Under the pieces are notes generated by a model. The model saw nothing but the letters and a program-made list of their open reading frames with translations. It did no database searches and was not told where the DNA came from. DNA of 26,069 nt from a virus. The stretch lies in the IMG/VR virus record IMGVR_UViG_3300002231_000311, positions 1 through 26,069 of that record; one strand, 5' to 3'. Made by a program: the position numbers and the translations under genes. This document shows positions 6,182 through 13,865 of the stretch, piece after piece (the stretch's first letter is position 1; the number at the start of each line of letters is the position of its first letter).

Positions 6182-6876
6182 AATCTGATTTTCGTCTTTT
6201 CAATTGCCTTTATTTGAATTTGACGGATTCTTTCCATTGAGAGATTTTCTGTTTTTGCAACATCTTCTAATGTTTCACATTCGCCATTAAACCCGAAACG
6301 TCTTAAAAGGATTTTTTTGTCCCTTTCGTTCAATTTATTCAGTGCTTTTCTCAGCTCTTCTTTTTGTTCTTTTTGAATCAAAATATCTAATGGTGATTGA
6401 TTGTTTTTGTCCTCTGGCTCATTATTTTCGTTGAGACATTCATCGATGTGAATAATTCTTTGGGCTTGATTTATAAAAGGCTGCAATTTTCTGGATTTTG
6501 TATAACTATCATGATTTTCGAATCCTTGAGGCGTTGTAATAATCGTCTTTTGTTTTGAAAGATAATAATAGACATTTTGCAGAATCCAACGGGAAGCGTA
6601 AGTATGAAATTTAATTCCTTTATTAGGGTCATAACTCTTGTATGCTCTCATCAATCCGATGTTTCCCTGTTGTATTATATCCATACTCAATTCAGGATAC
6701 TTGCTTCTCGCATATCTTGTTTTAAACACAACAAATTTCAAGAAAGTTACAATAAATTCGTTGCGGATTTTGGTATCTTGTTGAATAAACCAAGTGAAAT
6801 CTTTTCTTTTTTCTGGAGAAAGAAATTCAAACTTTTCAATTTCTAATCTGTATATTCTTTCTAATCCTTTATCCAT
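6178..6876 (-). CDS. phage-encoded sigma70-family RNA polymerase sigma factor
   Basis: The 232-residue product has region 2 at about 36-110: NEFIVTFLKFVVFKTRYARS, then DIIQQGNIGLMRAYKSYDPN and FHTYASRWILQNVYYYL (regions 2.2-2.4, core binding and -10 recognition). Region 4 lies at about 175-225, with LNERDKKILLRRFGF, ETLEDVAKTENLSMERIRQI and a basic end (-35 recognition). The region between is short and poorly conserved. The chosen ATG at 6876 overlaps the upstream stop as TAATG and has AGGAG; an earlier in-frame ATG at 6897 lacks a ribosome site. The likely role is to direct host RNA polymerase to a subset of phage promoters, perhaps the late ones. Confidence 0.9.
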   Translation of the reverse strand: MDKGLERIYRLEIEKFEFLSPEKRKDFTWFIQQDTKIRNEFIVTFLKFVVFKTRYARSKYPELSMDIIQQGNIGLMRAYKSYDPNKGIKFHTYASRWILQNVYYYLSKQKTIITTPQGFENHDSYTKSRKLQPFINQAQRIIHIDECLNENNEPEDKNNQSPLDILIQKEQKEELRKALNKLNERDKKILLRRFGFNGECETLEDVAKTENLSMERIRQIQIKAIEKTKIRL

Positions 6877-7232
6877 TATAATTCTACTCCTGCGCATGCA
6901 TCGCAGAGAAATTCATTCACGTCATCAGGATTGTATTCTCTATCTATTTTAACAACGCCACAATTGCAACATTTGTGATATTTATTACCACAATCTCCGC
7001 ATTTTTTAATATTTTTATCCAGTCTCGTAATCTCATCTCTGATGTACCAAATAGCCTTTTCTAAATCTATTGTTGCAGTATTTTCGTCTTTTATGCCACA
7101 TCTCCACAGATATTTAAACGCATTCCCGATATTAAAATTCAGGTGTCTCGTTATTTCTATACATTCGATCCCGGATGGATGAGAGGTGTAATGTTTCGGA
7201 TGATTTATTTTGTCTTCTTTTAATTTATCCAT
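6876..7232 (-). CDS. DUF3310 protein with C-terminal Cys cluster
   Basis: Residues about 8-70 match the DUF3310 (SaV-like) pattern found in many phages: INHPKHYTSHPSGIECIEI, then GNAFKYLWRCGIKD and a LEKAIWYIRDEI helix. This family was once described as nucleotide-kinase related, but its function is not established. Residues 77-118 add CGDCGNKYHKCCNCG and CDACAG, a zinc-ribbon-like set not part of the DUF3310 core, suggesting a fusion. AAGGAG lies before ATG at 7232. It is translated just ahead of the sigma factor, with a TAATG junction. Confidence 0.8.
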   Translation of the reverse strand: MDKLKEDKINHPKHYTSHPSGIECIEITRHLNFNIGNAFKYLWRCGIKDENTATIDLEKAIWYIRDEITRLDKNIKKCGDCGNKYHKCCNCGVVKIDREYNPDDVNEFLCDACAGVEL

Positions 7233-7419
7233 TTTTATCTCCTTTAAAATAATTTATGTTGTTTCGATTCGAATTCTTCGATTGCTTTATCGACTGTTTT
7301 CTCTCGTTTTTTGGATCGGAATATGTATTTTCAAAAAACCATTTCTGAGCATTTCGCATCTCTTTAACTAATGCAACGAATTCTTCATATGAATTACAAT
7401 CGCATAATTCGCATTTCAT
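7225..7419 (-). CDS. small Cys-rich protein with candidate -1 frameshift site
   Basis: Begins MKCELCDCNSYEEFVALVKE, with three Cys near the N-terminus, then a helix (MRNAQKWFFENTYSDP). The 0 frame continues into a low-complexity Lys/Asn/Ser tail to 7225. At CCA AAA AAC (about 7310-7320) there is a canonical A AAA AAC heptamer in the right phase. Slipping back one base gives a more natural end (KREKTVDKAIEEFESKQHKL and F) with its stop at 7244-7246, directly before the next gene's AAGGAG. Either a programmed -1 shift or a missing A in the run explains this. Function unknown. Confidence 0.6.
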   Translation of the reverse strand: MKCELCDCNSYEEFVALVKEMRNAQKWFFENTYSDPKNERKQSIKQSKNSNRNNINYFKGDKNG

Positions 7420-7428
7420 AATTTTCCC

Positions 7429-7677
7429 TTAATATTTAAATGATCTCTCTGCAAATTGCTTTAAAATCTCACCAAATCCGGCAACCTGTTCATCAAAAGT
7501 CTCTCCATTATAAACATATAAATCGTTTCTTCGTTGCATTTCATAAGCTTTTTTAACTTCGATTAATTGATCTATTGTCAAAGGTGTTTCTTTTGATATT
7601 CTCATAATTTCAAAAGCACAATTTTCTAAATCTATATCCATATTCAACCTTGGATCTTGATTAAATAGAGTTTCCAT
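7429..7677 (-). CDS. hypothetical 82-residue acidic helical protein
   Basis: Unrecognised. The protein is mostly helical (LENCAFEIMRISKE, TIDQLIEVKKAYEMQRR, FGEILKQFAERSFKY) and acidic. The upstream sequence AAGGGGAAAATTA offers a ribosome site. It is part of the cluster of small early genes between the primase and the sigma factor; the short gaps and common strand suggest one transcript. Confidence 0.6.
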   Translation of the reverse strand: METLFNQDPRLNMDIDLENCAFEIMRISKETPLTIDQLIEVKKAYEMQRRNDLYVYNGETFDEQVAGFGEILKQFAERSFKY

Positions 7678-7694
7678 TAATTTTCCCCTTTCAA

Positions 7695-7925
7695 TTATCT
7701 AAACCATTCTTCGCCAATTTTTTTTAAACATTCCCTAGGAAAACTTGCTCTGCATTGCATAGGGATTTTTATATAAAATGCTTCTTGGTGACTTTTACCT
7801 CCACACAAATTTTCTTCTATAACAACTCCTTTTTGACCTATCTTTATTCCTGCTTCACGATAACCGGACCAACCATTAGATATATCAATGATTTCAACGA
7901 TATCACCAATCTCTAAACGTTTCAA
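7695..7925 (-). CDS. hypothetical SH3-like small protein, TTG start
   Basis: A 76-residue beta-rich product: RLEIGDIVEIIDISNGWSGY, then GIKIGQKGVVIEENLCGG and IKIPMQCRASFPRECLKKI. The 'GDxVEI...G..G.V' rhythm is typical of small SH3/KOW-like barrels that phages often encode, often ending in a recurring '..FP...L+.I' strand. The TTG start is chosen because AGGAGGTGATAA sits exactly upstream and TTG overlaps the primase stop as TTGA. No enzymatic motif. Confidence 0.6.
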   Translation of the reverse strand: MKRLEIGDIVEIIDISNGWSGYREAGIKIGQKGVVIEENLCGGKSHQEAFYIKIPMQCRASFPRECLKKIGEEWFR

Positions 7926-9841
7926 TTATCACCTCCTAAACAAACATTCCATTGCCAAATACCATTCATTTTCTTTCGTTTATAACCTCGTTTCTTTAAT
8001 GCCCTTCCGAGGTGGTTTTTAAATTGATCAGTAACTACCTTATCATCACCCAATAAAATCTTTGATATTTCCGTTGCAGTATGATGATTGTGTAAATCGG
8101 TTGTCGTTGCTTCAGGTTTCATTATATTTTTAACTAATAATTCTTCCGCAACAGTATATTTCGAATATTCTTCATTTGCCTCATGCAACTCTTTAATCTC
8201 CTCTTGAGTTAGCCAATATCTACCTCCATCTTTATATATTTTATGAGCTTCTAACCAGACTTGTTTCATATCTACTTTTTCGAGTTTTTTAAAGTCAATC
8301 GAATTAATTTTTATGGGAAAATATCGCCGTGAGCCATTTTCATCAGTTAAAAATGAAAAATTATTTACTGTTCCACAAAAATTTGCTCTACGAGGTGCTC
8401 TGGTTATATATCTGTGGTAAGGAAAACGACATACAATCTTATCCAGGCTGAAAATTAGCTTAATTGAAGATACCTCCATCTTGTTGAGAGCATCTAGTTC
8501 ATCAAGATTAATCAATCCGTTCTCAGCCATGAGACGCAACGCATCAGTAGAACCAGGTGCAATTGATTTTGTGACCATCCAATAACTTTTAAATTCAGGA
8601 ACCATGTCAAATAATGAATTTAAAAATGTTGTTTTGTATGTTCCCATCGCTCCTTGGAGGACTAAACACGTTTCATTCTTCTCAATCCCAAGCATACATG
8701 GAATACAGTTCACAAGCCAACGAGCAAAATATTTAAAATTTTCCGGATTGTGGACTTCCAGAACTTCCCAAAGTTCTTTTATATTTTTCTTACCATTCCA
8801 TTCGTTTTTCTTGAAAAATTCTTCAAACGGATCGAAATTTTCAGATAGATACTGAGAGTGAATTAATTTTTGGATTCTCGTCTCTGGGTATTTGTCGAAT
8901 CCTTCATATTGTCTAACCTGCTCCGAAATATAATCATAAGATCTATCGGTCATTTGCTCCCATTCATCGTTGCATTTAAATTTTAATTCAACATTATTGT
9001 AAACTTTATTATATCTGAATTTATAACCAAGTTTTTCATTTAAAATAATTTTGAGTTGCTCTGCTCTGCCTGTCAATTTTCCATTTGGTTCCTCTTTTAT
9101 TTTGTATTCTTTTTTCTCGATTTTAACTTTTGTCAAATTATTTTCTTTGAAAATTGGATGGGTTAATCCGATGGCTTCGCTTTCTTTTTTTTTGAATTCT
9201 TCCATCCCGTTTTTCATCAAAAAGTCATCCAGGCCGATTTTCTTTTTACCCGTATGCAAGTTAATAATTTTTGGTTTTGCTCCGAGTTTTTTCAGCTGGT
9301 GACCGAGACGGTAAATTGCAAGCATTACGCCTTTATTTTGAATCCAGTCCGAATCCGGAATAAGAAATATTTTTCTGTCGAGAAAGGGAATATCGAGTAT
9401 CTCATGGATTGGCTTTTGATCTCCCTTGTGTTTCCAGTTCCAAATCCCAGACAAACCGATGATGTTGAGTCCCTCTTGATAGCCCTTGAGCGTTTTTTTC
9501 TCGCCTTCCGTTATGTAAATTGGATCTCCATTATCGGAAGAATTAAAATCGTAAATGCAACATAGAGAGCCTTTAGGTTGCAGATATTTCAACGGTTTTT
9601 CATCAAAAATTGCAGGTGGAAATATTTTAAAATTCGAAAATTCGTTGTTATAAGGGAACTCAATACCTGTAAATTTATTATTTTTTGGTAATTTAAATTT
9701 TAGCTTATTTTCTAGTTTTTTTTGATCAACAGAGGTAATTCCTGCTTCATCAATCGTTTCATCTGACAAACCAGAACTGTATAAATCTTTTAAATGTTCT
9801 GGAAATATCTTTAATTTTGTGTTAGAATCTACTTGCTCCAA
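7922..9841 (-). CDS. primase-helicase: DUF3854/TOPRIM-like domain plus VapE-type P-loop ATPase
   Basis: The 639-residue product has two parts. The N-terminal part (about 60-215) resembles DUF3854, a TOPRIM-like domain: YITEGEKKTLKG with Glu112, IIGLSGIWNWK, and FLIPDSDW with Asp163 and Asp165, which would bind metal. The C-terminal part (about 330-600) is a virulence-associated-E-like P-loop ATPase: LVLQGAMGTYKTTFLNSL (Walker A, Lys403), LINLDELDAL (Walker B), and FCGTVNNFSFLTDENGSRRYFPI (sensor/arginine-finger area). Such proteins prime and unwind DNA in phages and satellites. The TTG start has AAGGAGG upstream. A terminator lies just before the gene, so it may rely on its own promoter or on read-through. 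The catalytic assignment of the first domain is less certain than the ATPase. Confidence 0.85.
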   Translation of the reverse strand: MEQVDSNTKLKIFPEHLKDLYSSGLSDETIDEAGITSVDQKKLENKLKFKLPKNNKFTGIEFPYNNEFSNFKIFPPAIFDEKPLKYLQPKGSLCCIYDFNSSDNGDPIYITEGEKKTLKGYQEGLNIIGLSGIWNWKHKGDQKPIHEILDIPFLDRKIFLIPDSDWIQNKGVMLAIYRLGHQLKKLGAKPKIINLHTGKKKIGLDDFLMKNGMEEFKKKESEAIGLTHPIFKENNLTKVKIEKKEYKIKEEPNGKLTGRAEQLKIILNEKLGYKFRYNKVYNNVELKFKCNDEWEQMTDRSYDYISEQVRQYEGFDKYPETRIQKLIHSQYLSENFDPFEEFFKKNEWNGKKNIKELWEVLEVHNPENFKYFARWLVNCIPCMLGIEKNETCLVLQGAMGTYKTTFLNSLFDMVPEFKSYWMVTKSIAPGSTDALRLMAENGLINLDELDALNKMEVSSIKLIFSLDKIVCRFPYHRYITRAPRRANFCGTVNNFSFLTDENGSRRYFPIKINSIDFKKLEKVDMKQVWLEAHKIYKDGGRYWLTQEEIKELHEANEEYSKYTVAEELLVKNIMKPEATTTDLHNHHTATEISKILLGDDKVVTDQFKNHLGRALKKRGYKRKKMNGIWQWNVCLGGDN

Positions 9842-9875
9842 ATGAACCTCCTTTAAAATTTGGGTTTTGGTATAA

Positions 9876-9903
9876 AAAGACAGGCGTAAAAACCTGTCTT
9901 TTT
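9876..9903 (-). terminator. intrinsic terminator between VRR-NUC and primase genes
   Basis: AAAAGACAGG and CCTGTCTTTT form a 10-bp stem with an 8-base loop, followed on the minus strand by T5. It overlaps the stop codon of the nuclease gene. Confidence 0.8.
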
Positions 9904-10291
9904 ATATTTCTAGCAATATTTTCTGGTAAAGAGAATAGGGGATTATTTTTTCCTTCATAAGCGTATTTGCAACGGTGAAAGCAGCATTTTTGCCTTTTGC
10001 TTTAATATATATACCTCCAAGCGATTCAATCATTTTTCCCCAGTTCTCTTGAATTTCTCTCAATTTACCAGTTGACGATTTTAATTCGATTGAAATATAT
10101 CTACCATCCGGTTTTGCAACTGCGTATTTATCACCTGAGCCATTCCATCCGTATTTTACCGTTCTTATCGTTCCGTCATCGTTTTTATAGACTGCCTTAC
10201 CTGTTGAGTTGTTGGTAAATCTCAAATAATCTTGGCACATCATCAGGACTTTTGTTACCTGTTTATTTGCTTGACTTTCTGGTAATCCCAT
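9902..10291 (-). CDS. VRR-NUC domain nuclease
   Basis: A 129-residue stand-alone VRR-NUC protein, a PD-(D/E)XK subgroup that includes phage Holliday-junction-resolvase-like enzymes. The order is Glu and Gln near the N-terminus (PESQANKQV), KYGWNGSGDKYAVAKPDGRY (Asp of the motif), ISIELKSSTGKL (E-x-K) and a helix with Gln (REIQENWGKMIESLGG), then IYIKAKGKNAAF. The ATG at 10291 is preferred over an upstream TTG at 10312, which lacks a ribosome site. It lies between the helicase and the primase, so a branch-resolution or debranching role in recombination-linked replication is likely. Family assignment is good, substrate not shown. Confidence 0.82.
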   Translation of the reverse strand: MGLPESQANKQVTKVLMMCQDYLRFTNNSTGKAVYKNDDGTIRTVKYGWNGSGDKYAVAKPDGRYISIELKSSTGKLREIQENWGKMIESLGGIYIKAKGKNAAFTVANTLMKEKIIPYSLYQKILLEI

Positions 10292-10293
10292 TA

Positions 10294-10455
10294 TTAATCT
10301 CGATTCTTGCAAATAAATAGTTTTAAAAGTTCTTTTGTCTGTTCAAAATCAAATTTATTGTCGAGTTGCACTTTCTTAAATTCCCGGACGAAATCACTAA
10401 ATTTTTCTTCTTCTTTTTCTTCCATAGGAACTTTATTATATTTAAACGTCATCAT
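10294..10455 (-). CDS. 53-residue acidic/helical protein
   Basis: A short gene between helicase and nuclease. The product begins MMTFKYNKVPMEEKEEEKFS, then has a helical part (FVREFKKVQLDNKF, QTKELLKLF). AAAGGTGA precedes the ATG, and the stop is 2 bases from the nuclease start. It looks like an accessory or regulatory peptide for its neighbours; no family recognised. Confidence 0.55.
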   Translation of the reverse strand: MMTFKYNKVPMEEKEEEKFSDFVREFKKVQLDNKFDFEQTKELLKLFICKNRD

Positions 10456-10464
10456 ATTCACCTT

Positions 10465-12111
10465 TCAAACCTGGTTATAGTTTCGAAAATTTTCATAATG
10501 TACCGATTTTTCATCAAGAGTTTTAGCCAAGGCGATATCGTTCGGATTGACTGGAGAAAATTCATAACATTCGTCTTTTTCGTATTTCAAAATTTCCCTA
10601 AAGAATTTATTGTAATAAAAACTTCTGTCTTGATCTCCCTCGTCAATAACTCTTAAATTCCATCCTCTCTTATATCCTCTGGCTTTTTCGATGACCCTTA
10701 GAATTCTTGATGTTAACTCTTTTTCTTCGCCCAAACAAAAAGAAACCATCTCATTTAGGGGCAAATCTAAAATCATTTTTTGAGTGTGACCTCCAGGCAA
10801 AAGTCTTGCAAAAGAATGGTTGCAATTAGGGCAAAATTGCTCATTAGATGGAATTACAAAAAAGCATTCAGGACAAGTTTTTGTATTTAATCTATCTGGT
10901 TGATTATAACCAGTTTTGAAAAATAATTCCCAAGGAAATAAATCATCCGCAAAACCATGTTCTTCTGTGTTTCCAGAGTGATCTAATACGATAAGTTCGG
11001 TTTTACCTGGGAAAGGCCTTAATCCTCTTCCTATTTGTTGCAAATAAAGAGTGAGGGACTTAGTTGGGCGATTCAACCCGATAACATCAACATCAGGGAC
11101 ATCGAATCCCTCCGTTGCTATTTCGCAGTTGACTAAAATCGTAATAATACCGGATTTGAACTCTGCAAGGATCCTTTCTCGTTCTTTTTTTGGAGTTTTC
11201 CCGGTTAAAACCGCAGCAGAAATCCCATTTTCGTTGAATTTTTCAGCAAGAGCGTTGCAATGAGCAACCGAAACACAAAACATAATTGCTTTTTTTCCTG
11301 TTGCAAGTCGAATATATTCTTCGACGATATGCTTATTTGAAGAAGAGCAATTCATGATTTCTTCAAGTTCTTCATCCTTAAAATCGCCTGATCTCTTGCC
11401 GACTCGTTTTAAATCTGGACAGTATTTCGAAAAAACTCGAGGTTTTACAAGCATTCCCAGCTTAATCAATTCTCGAATCGAAATACCGACAGCGATATCA
11501 TCGAAGACATCGTTGAGCGGTTTTTTATCCAGTCTGACAGGCGTTGCAGTCAATCCAAGGATTCTTGCACCCTTAGATTTATAGATATCTAAAATCTCGT
11601 TGTACTGTTTCGCTTTTGCCCTATGGGCCTCATCAACAACAACAAGATCAGCAGGAGGAAGATTATTTTTTCTCCGATTTAATGTCTGAATCGTTGAAAC
11701 TTGGATAAGTTTTTCATATCCCTTATGTTTTCCTTGGATTATTTCGACCTGAGAACCTAATGCAACTTCTGAAATCGCCTCCGCCATTTGAGATCTTAAG
11801 AAATCTCTATGTGATAAGCATAAAAATCTGGCAACTTTACCTTCTTTTTGACGTTTTTTATAGATTTGAGCTACAATCTCACTAACGGTTTTAGTTTTAC
11901 CAGCTCCAGTAGGAAGACATAATACCAAGGAGTTGCATCCTTTTGTAAATTTATCATAAATCGCTCTTATTACGTCTCGTTGATAGGGCCTGAGAACTTT
12001 TGTCTTTATTCCTGCCCTTCCTGCGCAGATTTCACAAAATTCATTTTGGGTTTCATGTCCACAAGGATGAGTTTTATATTTATGAATATCTAAATCTTTT
12101 GTTAATTCCAA
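10465..12111 (-). CDS. SF2 DEAH-box helicase, RadD/type III restriction-like
   Basis: The 548-residue superfamily 2 helicase has all core motifs: a Q-like RPYQRDVI at 41-48, Walker A LPTGAGKTKT at 66-75, DEAH at 160-163, TATP at 188-191, IATEGFDVPDVDVI near 331-344 and motif VI QQIGRGLRPF at 358-367. Two zinc sites frame it: N-terminal C17-G-H...C26-x2-C29 and, after the helicase core, C413-x2-C416...C427-x2-C430. The layout (SF2 core then Cys4 then C-terminal domain) is like RadD and many phage replicative/recombination helicases. The start is TTG with AAGGAG 7 bases upstream. It probably unwinds forks or recombination intermediates together with RecT and the nucleases; polarity and substrate are unknown. 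Confidence 0.9.
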   Translation of the reverse strand: MELTKDLDIHKYKTHPCGHETQNEFCEICAGRAGIKTKVLRPYQRDVIRAIYDKFTKGCNSLVLCLPTGAGKTKTVSEIVAQIYKKRQKEGKVARFLCLSHRDFLRSQMAEAISEVALGSQVEIIQGKHKGYEKLIQVSTIQTLNRRKNNLPPADLVVVDEAHRAKAKQYNEILDIYKSKGARILGLTATPVRLDKKPLNDVFDDIAVGISIRELIKLGMLVKPRVFSKYCPDLKRVGKRSGDFKDEELEEIMNCSSSNKHIVEEYIRLATGKKAIMFCVSVAHCNALAEKFNENGISAAVLTGKTPKKERERILAEFKSGIITILVNCEIATEGFDVPDVDVIGLNRPTKSLTLYLQQIGRGLRPFPGKTELIVLDHSGNTEEHGFADDLFPWELFFKTGYNQPDRLNTKTCPECFFVIPSNEQFCPNCNHSFARLLPGGHTQKMILDLPLNEMVSFCLGEEKELTSRILRVIEKARGYKRGWNLRVIDEGDQDRSFYYNKFFREILKYEKDECYEFSPVNPNDIALAKTLDEKSVHYENFRNYNQV

Positions 12112-12126
12112 GCTAATCTCCTTAAA

Positions 12127-12155
12127 AGAAAAGGCCCTTTTCAGGGCCAGATTTT
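12127..12155 (-). terminator. hairpin between RecT-like and helicase genes
   Basis: GGCCCT-TTTC-AGGGCC (12133-12148), with TTTTCTTTT following on the minus strand. The 6-bp GC-rich stem and interrupted T-run suggest partial termination, which would lower helicase expression relative to the RecT-like protein. Confidence 0.6.
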
Positions 12156-12187
12156 AATTTACATTTTTCCAGGCAACATTGAAAATA

Positions 12188-13315
12188 TCATGAAACGCTT
12201 TTATTTTTATTTCTTTTAGATTCGAATTTTTCTTTCAAAAAATTACTATAATCAACTGCAAGTTTTTCATAAACTTCTGGATTACTTCGCTCAAGAACTT
12301 TTAAAACCTTTTCAAGTTTCTTCTTATCAATTTCAACAGGCATTTCATCTTCTTCATATTTTTCGATGAAAGCGGTTAATTCCTCAACTGTTGCATTTGT
12401 AATCTTATCAATCGTTTTTGCAGCTTCATCTTTTGAAAATTCTGATGCTGAATCATGATTAAAAATCCTTTTTGCAATATCTCGGATGAATTCACCTGAA
12501 ACTTGCTTAGGTTGAGAGATTATACAAACATCTTGAAACCGTTCTTTTGCAACGCTCCATATCATCCTACGTTGCGCCTGAGTCATTTTCTTTATTGGAT
12601 TCCCATCTAAATCAACTATTTTTTCTTTTTCTTCTGGATTTTCAGGTTTGGAATCAAGAGGACTTACACCTCGACCTGTAATTTGGATATAACTTTCGCC
12701 TTCTGTCTCGTCGTTATTCTTTGGTCCTCTTTTTTCAATTTTTATAACTTCCGCAACTTCTGATTTTTTATAGCCAGATTTCCAGTTCTTGGCTTTTTCT
12801 ACTTTTTTAAATTGCTCTTTGTCTTGGTTTGATATTTCTTGTTGTTCCTCTGGTGTGTATAAGCCAGAAATTACATCAGGGAAAACAGTTCTCGCAGCAA
12901 AAGAAATGGCTCTCCACTTACACATTGATTGCGGATATTTCACCCATCCTGAATTACCCATCAAGTTTGCTTTTTTTGCCTCTGCAATAGAAAATGTTTC
13001 CGTGTGTGCAGGTTGTCCTTTTCTCTTAAAAATTACTGTGCATTTATCAGGTTTTGAATCAATCTCGATTGACTCTGCCTCGCCTGATTTGTAAATTAAT
13101 GATAACATCAATTGCGCTGAAAGTGTTGGTTTTCCTCTGATGACGTTAATCCCTAATATTGCATTCCAAGGTTGCAATCCAAGATCACGACCTAAAGAAA
13201 TAATAGCATATGCCTGTTGTGGAGTTTTAATCGAATCTGGCAGAAAACCTGAAGAAACAAGAGTTTTTGCTTCGAACATGATCGGGTTTTCTTCAACTTT
13301 TTGTATTTGATTCAT
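12188..13315 (-). CDS. RecT-family single-strand annealing protein
   Basis: The 375-residue product carries the RecT/Bet-like core in residues about 10-157: SGFLPDSIKTPQQAYAIISL, GRDLGLQPWNAILGINVIRG, KPTLSAQLMLSLIYKSG, then SGWVKYPQSMCKWRAISF and ARTVFPDVISGLYTPEE, the W..P..M..WRA..+AAR..FPD..G.Y..EE signature. The C-terminal 200 residues are charged and less conserved, with a helical region near the end, as in other family members that contact partner proteins. It pairs functionally with the PD-(D/E)XK nuclease at 695-1372. The start overlaps the upstream stop as ATGA. An internal part (about 57 bp) is duplicated in the gene just upstream. Confidence 0.88.
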   Translation of the reverse strand: MNQIQKVEENPIMFEAKTLVSSGFLPDSIKTPQQAYAIISLGRDLGLQPWNAILGINVIRGKPTLSAQLMLSLIYKSGEAESIEIDSKPDKCTVIFKRKGQPAHTETFSIAEAKKANLMGNSGWVKYPQSMCKWRAISFAARTVFPDVISGLYTPEEQQEISNQDKEQFKKVEKAKNWKSGYKKSEVAEVIKIEKRGPKNNDETEGESYIQITGRGVSPLDSKPENPEEKEKIVDLDGNPIKKMTQAQRRMIWSVAKERFQDVCIISQPKQVSGEFIRDIAKRIFNHDSASEFSKDEAAKTIDKITNATVEELTAFIEKYEEDEMPVEIDKKKLEKVLKVLERSNPEVYEKLAVDYSNFLKEKFESKRNKNKSVS

Positions 13316-13551
13316 TTTTTAATTTCCTTTGATAATTCATTTTCAATTAAATCAAGTAACCAACCTGATAATTTTATATTCACGAATTTTGAAAGAAATT
13401 TCTTCATATTTGCCAAAATAAATAACTTTCTTTTCTTTCTTTTTGGAATAAAATCAATGGACACATTTCTTGATAAAAAAGAAATAGCCTTCCAATTGCA
13501 CATTGATTGTGGATATTTCACCCATTCCGAATTATTTTCTTCATGATTCAT
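13312..13551 (-). CDS. chimeric protein: RecT internal fragment fused to a ribbon-helix-helix-like domain
   Basis: The 79-residue product has two origins. Residues 8-28 (SEWVKYPQSMCNWKAISF and LSR) copy the RecT-family core of the next gene, SGWVKYPQSMCKWRAISF; the DNA is about 86% identical over about 57 bases (12899-12955 against 13479-13535), most differences being silent. Residues 40-79 (KRKLFILANMKKFLSKFV, then LSGWLLDLIENELSKEIKK) resemble the RHH protein encoded immediately upstream, whose end is LSDWLRELVKNELLREKK. The gene is coupled by ATGA on both sides and has GAGAG before the ATG, so it is probably translated. Its function is unknown: it might be a decoy or regulator of the RecT protein, a second regulator, or a relic. 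Confidence 0.65.
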   Translation of the reverse strand: MNHEENNSEWVKYPQSMCNWKAISFLSRNVSIDFIPKRKKRKLFILANMKKFLSKFVNIKLSGWLLDLIENELSKEIKK

Positions 13552-13712
13552 TTTTTCTCTCTTAATAATTCATTTTTCACTAATTCACGCAACCAGTCTG
13601 ATAGTGTTTTATTTTCTTGCAGTAACCTTTCCTGAATTTTGAAAGCAACATCTTTACTAACACCAAATGAGATGACTTTCTTTTCTTCTTTTTTGATCAA
13701 CGATTTAAACAT
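13548..13712 (-). CDS. small ribbon-helix-helix (Arc/MetJ-type) DNA-binding protein
   Basis: The 54-residue product, KKVISFGVSKDVAFKIQERL then QENKTLSDWLRELVKNELLR, has the RHH plan: a short beta strand (VISFGVS), helix 1 (KDVAFKIQERLLQE) and helix 2 (TLSDWLRELVKNELL). GGAGG lies 5 bases before the ATG. It is the first gene of the leftward early operon, and a perfect 7+7 palindrome (13727-13743) lies between its promoter and start, so autoregulation of the whole early operon is likely (inferred). Confidence 0.75.
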   Translation of the reverse strand: MFKSLIKKEEKKVISFGVSKDVAFKIQERLLQENKTLSDWLRELVKNELLREKK

Positions 13713-13726
13713 GACATCCTCCATTC

Positions 13727-13743
13727 TTTTGATATAATCAAAA
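13727..13743. promoter_or_regulatory. palindromic operator candidate
   Basis: TTTTGATATAATCAAAA: 7-base perfect arms around ATA, between the leftward early promoter and the RHH gene. Its size suits an RHH dimer or tetramer. It also lies in the shared gap with the rightward gene set, so it could control both directions. Confidence 0.5.
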
Positions 13744-13785
13744 ATATACTTTTAAATTTATTATCATATAAAAAATATCGACTAA

Positions 13786-13814
13786 ATCATAGACTGACTT
13801 TAATAAAAATTCAA
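13786..13814 (-). promoter_or_regulatory. leftward early promoter
   Basis: On the minus strand TTGAAT (13809-13814), 17 bases, TATGAT (13786-13791). The gap 13713-13865 separates divergent gene sets. A matching rightward promoter is not clear; CTGACT-N18-TTATCT (about 13794-13823) is a weak candidate. Confidence 0.55.
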
Positions 13815-13865
13815 TAGTTATCTTAAAATATTTTTAAATTGTTAAAAATAAGGAGTTTACAAATA

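Noticed and set aside
9051-9565. Two plus-strand frames opposite the primase-helicase
   Set aside because: They lie across a well-supported primase gene, with no family similarity and no start signals.
12899-13535. RecT fragment pair as a diversity-generating template/variable repeat
   Set aside because: No reverse transcriptase gene in the window, and substitutions are not biased to one template base.
13301-13546. Plus-strand frame opposite the chimera gene
   Set aside because: It shares its C-terminal words with another antisense frame (12789-13094) only because the RecT fragment is duplicated on the other strand.
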